NCBI RefSeq assembly: GCF_001704275.1
Contig: NZ_CP011533.1
Coordinates: forward strand, 8,246,001-8,310,000
Source of the DNA: Streptomyces noursei ATCC 11455
GTDB lineage: Bacteria > Actinomycetota > Actinomycetes > Streptomycetales > Streptomycetaceae
Direction of reading: 5' to 3'
Length of the DNA stretch: 64,000 nucleotides
Shown one piece after another: positions 36,112 to 44,365 of the stretch. A program made the translations under genes and the position numbers. Under the pieces are notes generated by a model, which was not told the origin of the DNA, made no database searches, and saw nothing but the letters and a program-made list of their open reading frames with translations. Position 1 is the first letter of the stretch. Each line of letters opens with the position of its first letter.

Positions 36112-37047
36112 TCAACGACGCAGCGCCTCGAAGGCCAGCCGGGCGCTGGTGCCGATCACCAGGTCGATGTCCGGCGCGAGGTTGGCCCGGCGGTCGGAGC
36201 GGGTGAGCGCGGCCATCGCGACCCGGTCGCCGAGCTCGGATTCCACCACACCGATCTCGTGGCGCAGGTGCAGAAAGGTGCCGGTCTTGCCGCTCACCCT
36301 GATGGTGTCCGCACGCAGTTCGCTGGCCAGGCGATGGGTGAATACCTGATGCCCCATCACCCGACGCAGTTCCGCGGTCGCGTCGGGATGGGCGATGTCG
36401 TCCCGCCAGACCCGTTGCAGCAGGTCGACCAGGCCGGTGGCGGTGCCGACGTTGGCGTGCGCCGGATCCAACGTCTCGATGGTGTGCCGCCCCGAGTGGT
36501 CGTCGCGGATGGCCAGCTCCAGGGCGAGCGAGAAGTCGTTGCCGGCGGCTCCGGCGGCGCACTCGTACATGCGGTTGAGCCGGTGGCGCAGACGGATGCC
36601 CGTGCATCCCCATGCGCGCAGGCGGGCGTCGACCTCCTCCGCCGGGACGAGGCCGAACAGCGTGTCGGCGGCGGCGTTGTCGCTCACCGAGAGCATCAGC
36701 AGCAGGAGGTCGCCGACGGCCACGGTGGCCGGGTGGCGGAACGCCGCCAGCCCGGTGGGCCCGACGCTGCTGGTGGCGGGGTCGACGAGCACGGGACGGG
36801 CCGCGTCGAGCTCCCCGGTCGCGATCCGGTCCAGCGTGACGAGGGCGAGCGGGACCTTGGCCACCGAGGCGAGTGGCACCGACTCCTCGACGTCGAAGCC
36901 GAGTTGCTCGCCGGTGTCGATGTGCCGGGCCAGGAACGAGCCGCGGACACCAAGGTCCGCCCACTCCGCGGCGATCGCCTCGGCCACGTCGAAGAGGTCC
37001 GCGTCGTCGGCGACACAGGCGGGACCGGGCGTGTGGCGGGCGCTCAT
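36112..37047 (-). CDS. blaB: BlaB-like penicillin-recognising regulatory protein
   Basis: A 311-residue protein of the class A beta-lactamase fold without a signal peptide. SVAK is at residues 61-64, SDN at 122-124 and SGKTGT near 240. This matches BlaB of Streptomyces cacaoi, which with the LysR protein BlaA is needed for beta-lactamase induction. The intracellular location fits a sensor rather than a resistance enzyme. The ATG overlaps the blaA stop by four bases, so the two are translated together. A plain serine hydrolase is the alternative. Confidence 0.82.
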   Translation of the reverse strand: MSARHTPGPACVADDADLFDVAEAIAAEWADLGVRGSFLARHIDTGEQLGFDVEESVPLASVAKVPLALVTLDRIATGELDAARPVLVDPATSSVGPTGLAAFRHPATVAVGDLLLLMLSVSDNAAADTLFGLVPAEEVDARLRAWGCTGIRLRHRLNRMYECAAGAAGNDFSLALELAIRDDHSGRHTIETLDPAHANVGTATGLVDLLQRVWRDDIAHPDATAELRRVMGHQVFTHRLASELRADTIRVSGKTGTFLHLRHEIGVVESELGDRVAMAALTRSDRRANLAPDIDLVIGTSARLAFEALRR

Positions 37048-38054
37048 CCGTGTGCCGCCAGTCGGGACCGGCCGTCCTCGCCCACGGCCCGGGCCACCGC
37101 CGCGGTCGGCTCGTCCGGCACGGCGCCCACCGCGGTGGCCAACAGCGCGCACAGCCACTGCGGCACCTTCGCCGGGCCACGGCCACGGTGCGCCGCGCGC
37201 AGGTCGTAACCCCGGTGCAGCGACACATCGCCCAGCGCGGCCCAGCGCGCTCCGTGCTGTCGGGCGAACGGCTCGGCGCAGAGCAGCGTCGCCTGTCCGG
37301 CGAGGGTCTCGGCGAGCGCGGTCGCCATCGGCCCGGCCGGCCGGACCGTGGACTCCGGCAGTCCGGCCCGCGCGACGGCACGGCGCAGCCGGTCCTGCGC
37401 ATAGCCGACGTGGTCCTCGACCGTGGTGAGGATCGGGACGGCCGCCGGCCGCCGGTGTCCCGCACCGCTGACCCGCCGCGGACGCAGATCCTCCAGGTGG
37501 ACGGTGCGCCGACGCGTCCGCGGTGGGTCCGCCGGCGACGCGGGGCGCGCGCCGTCCGGCGTCTCCGAGGGCGCGGAGGCCAGGCCGAGCGGCACCCGCA
37601 GCGGGGCGTGCTCCGGGGGTACCCGTACCAGTGCGTACGCCAGCGAGCTGTCGGCGAGGCCCGCCTCGCGTTCCGCCGGCGGCAACTCCCGCATGCCGAG
37701 CGTGGTGCCGCGCTCGACCCCGGCGCGGATGACCCGCGCCAGCGCGGCCGGACCGCAGTCCGCCGGCACGCCGACGCCGCACGCCGCCGACCGCCGGGCC
37801 GACCGGGCCACATGCCGCAGCCGCTGGGCCCGGTCCAGGACGTCCCGGGCGTACGGCAGCAGGAGGACGCCCAGTTCGGTGGTCGCGACCTGGCGCCGCG
37901 AACGGTCGAAGAGCTGGCCCTCGAAGTGTGCCTCCAGCGTCTTGATGCGCCGGCTGAGCAGGGGCTGGGCGATGCCGAGCCGCTCGGCGGCGCGCGAGAA
38001 GCTCGCCTCGTCGACGGCGGCGACATACGCCTCAAGGTGTGCGAGCAGGTCCAT
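37044..38054 (-). CDS. blaA: BlaA-like LysR regulator of beta-lactamase
   Basis: A 336-residue LysR protein: MDLLAHLEAYVAAVDEASFS, RAAERLGIAQPLLSRRIKTL (HTH, residues 1-40), then the effector domain from about residue 90. It diverges from the beta-lactamase gene, with a T-N11-A palindrome in the shared region, and is coupled to blaB by an ATGA overlap. The arrangement blaB-blaA / blaL is that known from S. cacaoi, where BlaA activates transcription of the structural gene when a beta-lactam is present. Confidence 0.85.
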   Translation of the reverse strand: MDLLAHLEAYVAAVDEASFSRAAERLGIAQPLLSRRIKTLEAHFEGQLFDRSRRQVATTELGVLLLPYARDVLDRAQRLRHVARSARRSAACGVGVPADCGPAALARVIRAGVERGTTLGMRELPPAEREAGLADSSLAYALVRVPPEHAPLRVPLGLASAPSETPDGARPASPADPPRTRRRTVHLEDLRPRRVSGAGHRRPAAVPILTTVEDHVGYAQDRLRRAVARAGLPESTVRPAGPMATALAETLAGQATLLCAEPFARQHGARWAALGDVSLHRGYDLRAAHRGRGPAKVPQWLCALLATAVGAVPDEPTAAVARAVGEDGRSRLAAHG

Positions 38055-38062
38055 CCTGGAGT

Positions 38063-38079
38063 CATATCAAGAAGTTATG
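38063..38079. promoter_or_regulatory. Candidate BlaA-binding LysR box
   Basis: CATATC-AAGAA-GTTATG, an inverted repeat with one mismatch that includes T-N11-A, 9 bp from blaA and 122 bp from the beta-lactamase start. It is well placed for autoregulation and divergent activation. Confidence 0.55.
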
Positions 38080-38201
38080 AGGCATTCAATCTTCACTCTT
38101 GGACATGGGTGCGGGCCGGCTGCTTCGCTGTTCCTCGTCGGAGCTTCGCTCGGTCGGGGCTCCGAGAACTTCCCCCTGGACGAAACCGGAGACCCTCGCA
38201 C

Positions 38202-39119
38202 ATGACCAGTGCCAGCCCGCTGCACCGACGCGGCCTGCTCAAGGCCGGCCTCGCCGCGTCCACCGCCGTACTCGCCTCCGCCGCGTCGTCGTCGGCCGCC
38301 TCGGCCGCTGGCTCCGGCCAACTGCGTGGTGCGGCCGCGGAGTTGCGTGATCTGGAGCGGCGGTACGCGGCGCGCCTCGGGGTGTACGCGCGCAACGCCC
38401 GCACCGGTCAGGTCGTCGCCCATCGCGCGCAGGAGTGGTTCGCGATGTGCTCGACCTTCAAGACGGTCGCCGCCGCCGCGGTCCTCCGCGACCACGCGCA
38501 CTGCGCGCCGCTGGACAAGGTGATCCACTATCCGGCCAGGGACATCCTGCCGTACTCGCCGAAGACCCAGGAGCACGTGGACACCGGCATGACGGTGGGC
38601 GATCTGTGCGCCGCCACGATCCAGTACAGCGACAACGCGGCCGGCAACCTCCTCCTGCGCCAGCTCGGCGGGCCCGAGGGCCTCACCCGGTTCTTCCGGT
38701 CGATCGGCGACCCGACCAGCCGGCTCGACCGCTGGGAGCCCGATCTCAACACCGCCGTCCCCGGCGACCCGCGCGACACCACCACGCCCGAGGCGCTCGG
38801 CACCAGCTACGGGCGGCTGGCGCTGGGCCGGGCGCTGACCCACGACGCGCGCGAGCAACTCGTCACCTGGCTCAAGGGCAACACCACCAGCGAGCATCGG
38901 TTCCGCGCCGGACTGCCGCAACACTGGGTGGTCGGCGACAAGACAGGCACCGGTGACTACGCGTCCGCCAACGACGTCGGTGTGGCCTGGACCGGCCGGA
39001 GCACCCCGATCGTGCTGGCCGTACTGTCGACGAAATCCACCAAGGACGCCCCGGTGGACGAGGCGCTGATCGCGGACGCGGCGCGCATCGTCGCGCGCAC
39101 CCTCGCCCCCGGCGAGTGA
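38202..39119 (+). CDS. blaL: Class A beta-lactamase
   Basis: A 305-residue exported enzyme. A twin-arginine-like signal (HRRGLLKAGLAASTAVLASA) suggests Tat export. Catalytic motifs are complete: STFK (residues 84-87), SDN (143-145), the acylation/deacylation glutamate in RWEPDLN (E179) and DKTGTG (246-251). It hydrolyses beta-lactams outside the cell. ATG at 38202 is close to CGGAGACC. It is divergent from blaA-blaB, which probably regulate it. A large hairpin lies about 200 bp downstream. Confidence 0.92.
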   Translation: MTSASPLHRRGLLKAGLAASTAVLASAASSSAASAAGSGQLRGAAAELRDLERRYAARLGVYARNARTGQVVAHRAQEWFAMCSTFKTVAAAAVLRDHAHCAPLDKVIHYPARDILPYSPKTQEHVDTGMTVGDLCAATIQYSDNAAGNLLLRQLGGPEGLTRFFRSIGDPTSRLDRWEPDLNTAVPGDPRDTTTPEALGTSYGRLALGRALTHDAREQLVTWLKGNTTSEHRFRAGLPQHWVVGDKTGTGDYASANDVGVAWTGRSTPIVLAVLSTKSTKDAPVDEALIADAARIVARTLAPGE

Positions 39120-39327
39120 CGACCGCCCTCCACCAGGCGGTTTCGCCGCGCGCCGCGGACAGTCGCGGTCCTGCTCGTCCCCGCCCTCACCCGACGCGCG
39201 GACGACCACTGGTCGGACCGGGAAGTTGGTGTGCCCGACGCCCCGCGGACAACTGACGTCGAGCGGTGTCGGGCGGATACAAGACACCCACCTCACCGCC
39301 GGCGCGCGACACCATTGGCCGGAATGG

Positions 39328-39371
39328 CGCCGACGGCGCCCCGTCGAACACCCGACGGGGCGCCGTCGGCG
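39328..39371. terminator. Very long perfect hairpin after the beta-lactamase gene
   Basis: A 19-bp uninterrupted stem, left arm CGCCGACGGCGCCCCGTCG, with a six-base loop AACACC. It is probably the terminator of the beta-lactamase transcript, or an insulator ahead of the cluster that follows. Confidence 0.65.
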
Positions 39372-39972
39372 ATTCCCGGCGGTAACATCGAGATGTGGTC
39401 GTGGAGTGCGCCCAACTTTCGCACCGGGCCCGCCATTTCAAGCGATGTGGCGACGCGGCGAAAGGTCTCCGCGACGGCGGGACGACCGCCGTACCGCGCT
39501 GCCGCGCTTGAATCATCGAGCAATCCCGTTGGCCGATTCACACGTGTCCAAATGATGAGGGCGTCCTAAAACTTCGTCTTCCGGCCGCGCAGACGTCCGA
39601 TTATGGTGATCGCCAACGCCAGGAGCGACGGCCGCACCTGGATCGACCGTTGGGATCGATTCTCGTGGCGCCGCCGTAACGGAGAGATTGGGAGTTCAAC
39701 AGGCGCACTCATATTCCCCCCTCGCGAAGAAGCTGATACCCCCCACGCTGTCGGCCCGGCTGTTCTTCGACGTTGCAGCCGACTCCGCCGTCCTCACGGC
39801 CTGTTCCACACCCATCTTGAACCGAATCCGGACGCGATCCTGAGCACGACCGACGACTCGGCGGTCAGAAGGTCGCAAGAATACATCCATTCACGCTGGT
39901 CAGGGCGCCCTGCCCTGGGCAGCGGGGAGACCGCCTGCTTGTCGTCGATCGAAGTCGAGGAGAGTCTCACCC
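39372..39972. other. 600-bp AT-richer region upstream of the cluster regulator
   Basis: No gene family recognised. Base composition is lower in GC than the neighbours (for example around 39535-39575). It probably contains the promoter of the small gene and LysR gene that follow. In-frame extension of the LysR gene back to 39603 is possible but its translation looks non-coding. Confidence 0.45.
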
Positions 39973-40164
39973 ATGGTCACCGCCGGCCTGCGCCGGACTC
40001 CGGTCGAGTTACCCCGCCGCGCCCCGGCCCGCCGGACCTTCGACCTGCACATGGTCCGTCGGCAGCGCGTCACCCATGTCCGTACGGCCCTCGGCGGCAG
40101 TGTCGCCGAATGCGAGGTGCGCGCGGCCAGAATCCGGAAAAAGCCCTCCGGACGTGCACTGTGA
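39973..40164 (+). CDS. Short basic protein coupled to the cluster's LysR gene
   Basis: A 63-residue, arginine-rich peptide (MVTAGLRRTPVELPRRAPAR). A GAGGAG ribosome site precedes the ATG, and the TGA stop overlaps the GTG start of the LysR gene (GTGA). This is the usual form of translational coupling in this genome and the main reason to list it. No family recognised. It may be a leader that sets LysR translation, or a chance frame. Confidence 0.4.
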   Translation: MVTAGLRRTPVELPRRAPARRTFDLHMVRRQRVTHVRTALGGSVAECEVRAARIRKKPSGRAL

Positions 40165-41090
40165 TAGATCACCTGGGCTTCAGTCTCACGCAACTGCGTT
40201 ACTTCGTGGTGTCCGCGGAAGTGGGCAACATATCGGAGGCGGCGGAGAAGCTGAGCGCGTCGCAGTCCACCGTTTCCTCGGCCGTGATGAGGCTGGAACG
40301 CCAACTGGGCGTGCAACTCCTGCTCCGTCATCACGCCCGTGGGGTCACGCTCACGCCGAGCGGCCGGCACCTGCTGCGCGAGGCACGCGCACTGTTGGGG
40401 CAGGCCCGGAGCCTGAAGGCGCGCGGCGATGCCCTGGCGGGTGACACCGCCGGCCCCCTCGACGTGGGATTCCTCTCCTCGCTCGCCCCGTTCCTGCTGC
40501 CCCCGGTCCACCGGATGACACGAGAGCGGTATGCGGCGCTGCAACTGAACGTTCTGGAGGCGTCCGCCGGGCAACTCCTGACCTTCCTGCAAGACGGCCG
40601 ATGCGAAGTAGTCGTGACCTATGACTTCTTGGCGGGTGAGGCCAGGTTCCGTCCGCTGGTCGCCCTGCCGATGCATGCGCTGTTGGCCGATGACGACCCG
40701 ATGAGCGCGGCCGGTTCGCTCGGTCTGGACGAACTGGCCGCCCGCCCGCTCGTCACCTTGGACGACCCGGCCGTTCTCCGACACCGCGAAGCGGTGTTCG
40801 CCGACCGTGGCGTCCGCATGCCGCGGGTGATCACGACGACGAGTCTGGAGACGCTGCGGGGGCTGGTGGCCGCCGGCGCCGGCTTCGGCCTGATGTATCA
40901 ACGCGCCGCGCACACCTCGACGTTGGACGGTGGAACGGTGTGCGCGGTCGAGATCGCCGGTGAGGTGCCTTCGGCTTCGCTCGGCGTGGCCATGATGCCC
41001 GATCTGACCATGAGCAGTCGCGGTAGGGCCTTCCTCCAAGTGCTGAGGTCGGTGGTTTCGCTCGGCTGCGGTGTGAAATCGATTGCATGA
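40161..41090 (+). CDS. LysR-type regulator, probably of the glutarimide-type cluster
   Basis: A 309-residue LysR protein from the GTG at 40161: LGFSLTQLRYFVVSAEVGNI, SEAAEKLSASQSTVSSAVMR (HTH, residues 5-44), RHHARGVTLTPSGRHLLREA, and the effector domain starting with GPLDVGFLSSLAPFLLPPVH (about 96-115). It is immediately upstream of the acyltransferase gene and in the same direction, with a palindromic site between them. It is therefore the likely pathway-specific regulator, though LysR activators usually diverge from their targets. Confidence 0.85.
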   Translation: MIDHLGFSLTQLRYFVVSAEVGNISEAAEKLSASQSTVSSAVMRLERQLGVQLLLRHHARGVTLTPSGRHLLREARALLGQARSLKARGDALAGDTAGPLDVGFLSSLAPFLLPPVHRMTRERYAALQLNVLEASAGQLLTFLQDGRCEVVVTYDFLAGEARFRPLVALPMHALLADDDPMSAAGSLGLDELAARPLVTLDDPAVLRHREAVFADRGVRMPRVITTTSLETLRGLVAAGAGFGLMYQRAAHTSTLDGGTVCAVEIAGEVPSASLGVAMMPDLTMSSRGRAFLQVLRSVVSLGCGVKSIA

Positions 41091-41139
41091 CCCGGAAGGT
41101 CCCGCGGTGCGGCGCTGGCGAAACGATGTGAGCCTGGTC

Positions 41140-41155
41140 GAAGTGAGCTTACTTC
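41140..41155. promoter_or_regulatory. Palindromic site between the LysR gene and the PKS operon
   Basis: GAAGTGAGCTTACTTC pairs in seven of eight positions. It is 50 bp beyond the LysR stop and about 107 bp ahead of the acyltransferase start, a typical activator distance. Confidence 0.5.
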
Positions 41156-41261
41156 CACCGGAGTTGGCGTCGAGTTCCGCCGTGTGATGCCGGCGCTTTC
41201 CTAGCTTTTTGAATCCGGACGATGACCCCTCTCGCAGGCTGTCGCAAGATAAAGGAGTGTC

Positions 41262-42107
41262 GTGCTGGCGGTTATGTTTGCAGGCCAGGGAAGCCAGGAA
41301 AAGGGAATGGGGGGTGAGGTGTTCGAGCGCTATCCGGGGCTGGTGCAGTTCGCCTCGGATGTGCTGGGGTACGACCTCGTTTCCTTGTGCACCGAGGATC
41401 CGGACCACTTATTGGCCCGCACGGAATACACCCAGCCGGCGCTCTATGCGGTCAACGCGCTGCGTACGTTCGAGCGGGTGCACCGCGAGGACCGGCCGGC
41501 CGACTGCTATCTGGGGCACAGCCTGGGCGAGTACAACGCCCTGCTCGCCGCCGGTGTCTTCGACTTCGAAACGGGGCTGCGGCTGGTCGCCAAGCGCGGC
41601 GAGCTGATGGCGGCGGCCTCCGACGGCGGCATGACCGCGGTGATGGACACACCGGCGGAGAAGCTGCTGCAGATCCTCGCGGACGACGGTGTCGACGGTG
41701 TCGACATCGCCGGTTTCAACACCGGCTCGCAGGTCGTCATCGCAGCCACACCCCCCGTACTGACCGCGGCGCACGACTGCCTGGCACGCCGGGAGATCCG
41801 CTTCGTGCCACTGAAGGTGAGTGCGCCGTTCCACTCCCGGTACATGGAGCCGGCCCGGGTGCGATTCGCCGAATTCCTGACGCAGTTCAGCTTCGCCGAA
41901 CCCGCCACCCCGGTCATCTCCAACGTCACCGCCCGGCCGTACGAGCCGGGACAGACGGCCCGCATGCTCGCGGAACAGCTGGTGACCCCGGTGCGGTGGA
42001 CCGACAGCGTCCGCACCCTGCTCGACGGCGACGACGGGCTGGAATTCGACGAAATAGGGGGCCTGGCCCTCTCCCACATGGTGTACAAGATCAAGGCTGG
42101 AGCGTGA
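41262..42107 (+). CDS. Discrete trans-acting malonyl-CoA acyltransferase
   Basis: A 281-residue stand-alone AT. FAGQGSQEKGMG is at the N-terminus, GHSLGEYNALLAAG holds the nucleophile (Ser 87), and APFHSRYM the catalytic histidine (His 191). The PFHS motif and overall form match the malonyl-specific ATs of trans-AT polyketide synthases. It should load malonyl units onto all the PKS carrier domains, which have no AT of their own, and onto the discrete ACP. GTG at 41262 follows AAAGGAG. The stop is two bases before the ACP start. Equivalent genes open the AT-ACP-amidotransferase sets of glutarimide clusters. Confidence 0.92.
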   Translation: MLAVMFAGQGSQEKGMGGEVFERYPGLVQFASDVLGYDLVSLCTEDPDHLLARTEYTQPALYAVNALRTFERVHREDRPADCYLGHSLGEYNALLAAGVFDFETGLRLVAKRGELMAAASDGGMTAVMDTPAEKLLQILADDGVDGVDIAGFNTGSQVVIAATPPVLTAAHDCLARREIRFVPLKVSAPFHSRYMEPARVRFAEFLTQFSFAEPATPVISNVTARPYEPGQTARMLAEQLVTPVRWTDSVRTLLDGDDGLEFDEIGGLALSHMVYKIKAGA

Positions 42108-42110
42108 CTG

Positions 42111-42359
42111 ATGACGACGACGGACAGCATCCGTAAGTACCTGGAGGACCGTTTCCTCTTCGAGTTCGACGACACGATCACCCCGGACACCGACCTGTTC
42201 AAGGCAGGTGTCATCGACTCGTTCGGCTACGTCAGGATGATGAAGTTCCTGGAGTCCGAGTTCTCCCTGAAGATCACCTCGGAGGACATCCTCACCAACG
42301 TCTTCGTCTCGCTGAACGCGATCGACGGATTCGTCCAGAAGAAGATCTCCGCGAGCTAG
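42111..42359 (+). CDS. Discrete acyl carrier protein (starter ACP)
   Basis: An 82-residue ACP. The phosphopantetheine serine is Ser 37 in VIDSFGYVRM (DSF in place of the usual DSL). The acidic N-terminal helix and LEFEFSLKI-like third helix are normal. It starts three bases after the AT stop and ends 11 bp before the amidotransferase gene. In glutarimide pathways a free ACP carries the malonyl unit that the amidotransferase converts to malonamyl, the starter that gives the imide nitrogen. The same role is inferred here. Confidence 0.9.
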   Translation: MTTTDSIRKYLEDRFLFEFDDTITPDTDLFKAGVIDSFGYVRMMKFLESEFSLKITSEDILTNVFVSLNAIDGFVQKKISAS

Positions 42360-42370
42360 AAGGACGGATC

Positions 42371-44365
42371 ATGTGCGGGTTGGCTGGATTCCTCTCGACC
42401 TCGGTGCATCCCGATGCCACCGCCGGGGTCATCACCTCGATGCTGTCGAACATTCGTCACCGCGGGCCGGACGAGGCCGGCTACTACTTGGATGACGGCA
42501 TCGCCATGGGCGCGGTGCGGCTGGCCATCGTGGATCCAGCCGACGGCTCGCAACCCATGAGCGACCCCTCGGGGCGCTACTGGATCTGCTTCAACGGCGA
42601 GATCTACAACCACATCGAGCTCCGCGCGGAACTCGCCCGGCTCGGGCGGCCGTTCCGCACCGACCACTCCGACACCGAAGTGGTGCTCCAGGCATGGATC
42701 CAGTGGGGGTCGGACTGCTTCACCCGCTTCAACGGCGCCTTCGCGGTGGCCATCAGGGACGCGCTGACCGGCGACCTCGTACTGGCCCGCGACCGGTACG
42801 GCAAACGCCCGCTGTTCTACGCCGACCACGGCGATGACTTCCTCTTCGCGTCCGAGATGAAGGCGTTCCGCGCCTTTCCCGGATTCCGATTCGCACTCGA
42901 CCCGAGCGAGCTGGCCACCACCTTCGGGGTGTGGACGCCGCTGCCCGACCGCACGCCGTTCCACGGCATCCGCCAGCTGCCGACGGCCTCGGTGCTGACC
43001 CTCAGCGGGGGACGCCGCTCCCTGCGGGCCTACGAGGACCTCGGCTTCGACGTCCCGGCCTTCGACGGCACCGAGGCCGAGGCGATCGACTTCGTCCGGG
43101 ACACCCTGCGCACCAGCGTGGAGATGCGCCTGCGCACCGACGTCGAGGTCGGCGTCTACCTCAGCGGCGGCCTGGACTCCTCGATCGTGACGAGGCTGGC
43201 CACCCGGCTCTCCCCGCACCAGGTCCGCACGTTCTCCGTGGCGTTCCAGGACAGGACGTTCGACGAGTCCGACAGCCAGTCCCTGGTCGCCGAGCACCTG
43301 GGCACCCTGCACTGCACGGTCCCGATCACCAGCGCGGACATCACCGACAACTTCCCGGCCGCGGTGTACCACGCCGAGGTCCCCACCTTCCGCACCTCGT
43401 TCGTGCCGATGTTCCTGCTGTCCCGGCACGTGCGCGACGCCGGCATCAAGACCATCCTCAGCGGCGAGGGCGCCGACGAGGCGTTCCTGGGCTACTCGCT
43501 GTTCCGCGAGACCCTGCTGCGCGAGCAGTGGAACGAGCTGCCCGACGACGAGCGCCGCACCAGGCTGGCCAACCTGCACCCGGAACTGGCGCACTTCGGT
43601 CCCGCCCACCAGGCCCATCTGCTCGGCCTGTACCAGCAGTTCTCGGAGGAACGGCTGCCGGGCCTGTTCTCCCACGAGATGCGCTACCAGAACGGCCGGT
43701 TCGCGGCGCGTCTGCTCGCCGACCGCCGCGACCCGTTCGCCGATCTGCTCGACCTGGTCGCCGCGGCGCCCGGCTACGCGGGCATGTCCGCCGTGCACAA
43801 GGCCCAGTGGCTGGAGTACAAGACGCTGCTGGCCGGATTCCTGCTGTCCACGCAGGGGGAGCGCGCCGCGCTGGCGCACAGCGTCGAGAACCGCTGCCCG
43901 TTCCTGGACCCGGCCGTGGTGCGCGCCGCCGCGTCGGTCAACCTCCGCTACGACGACGGCCAGACCGAGAAGGCCATCCTGAAGAAGGCGTTCCGCGCCG
44001 AACTCCCGGAGTGGACCACCAGCCGTCCCAAGCAGCCCTACCGCGCGCCGGGCAGTGCCGCGTTCAAGGACAGCCGTCCGGAGTACCTGGAACTCCTCTT
44101 GTCCGACCGTGAGTTGGCCAAGATCGACTGCCTGGACCACACGTTCGCCCGCCGCCTGGTTGACAAGATCATGTCCTCGCCGGTCGAGGAGATCAGCACC
44201 AAGGAGGACCAGACCTTCGTGTATCTGCTGACCACAGCGGTGCTCAACCAACAGTTCGTGCTCGACGACGGGAGCGGGCGGCACGGCGCGTCGGTGCCCG
44301 GGGACCTGGACCTGCGGGTGACCGTCGACAACCGCCGTGCCGTGCAGAAGGTGGGGGAGCGCTGA
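42371..44365 (+). CDS. AsnB-type glutamine amidotransferase, probable malonyl-ACP amidase for glutarimide
   Basis: A 664-residue class II amidotransferase. Met-Cys start (MCGLAGF) supplies the Ntn nucleophile. RHRGPDEAG, FNGEIYN and ARDRYGKRPLFYA mark the glutaminase domain (1-220). The synthetase domain shows YLSGGLDSS (PP-loop, about residue 258), GEGADEAFLGYS and the late KAILKKAFR. In glutarimide polyketide clusters this protein amidates the malonyl starter. Its place between the ACP and the PKS genes supports that over asparagine supply. The stop overlaps the PKS ATG by one base (TGATG). It has the full family length plus a C-terminal tail of about 35 residues. Confidence 0.9.
   Translation: MCGLAGFLSTSVHPDATAGVITSMLSNIRHRGPDEAGYYLDDGIAMGAVRLAIVDPADGSQPMSDPSGRYWICFNGEIYNHIELRAELARLGRPFRTDHSDTEVVLQAWIQWGSDCFTRFNGAFAVAIRDALTGDLVLARDRYGKRPLFYADHGDDFLFASEMKAFRAFPGFRFALDPSELATTFGVWTPLPDRTPFHGIRQLPTASVLTLSGGRRSLRAYEDLGFDVPAFDGTEAEAIDFVRDTLRTSVEMRLRTDVEVGVYLSGGLDSSIVTRLATRLSPHQVRTFSVAFQDRTFDESDSQSLVAEHLGTLHCTVPITSADITDNFPAAVYHAEVPTFRTSFVPMFLLSRHVRDAGIKTILSGEGADEAFLGYSLFRETLLREQWNELPDDERRTRLANLHPELAHFGPAHQAHLLGLYQQFSEERLPGLFSHEMRYQNGRFAARLLADRRDPFADLLDLVAAAPGYAGMSAVHKAQWLEYKTLLAGFLLSTQGERAALAHSVENRCPFLDPAVVRAAASVNLRYDDGQTEKAILKKAFRAELPEWTTSRPKQPYRAPGSAAFKDSRPEYLELLLSDRELAKIDCLDHTFARRLVDKIMSSPVEEISTKEDQTFVYLLTTAVLNQQFVLDDGSGRHGASVPGDLDLRVTVDNRRAVQKVGER

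Noticed and set aside
39603..40160. An N-terminal extension of the cluster LysR gene
   Set aside because: LysR proteins begin a few residues before the HTH, which fits the GTG at 40161; the extension has no family character.
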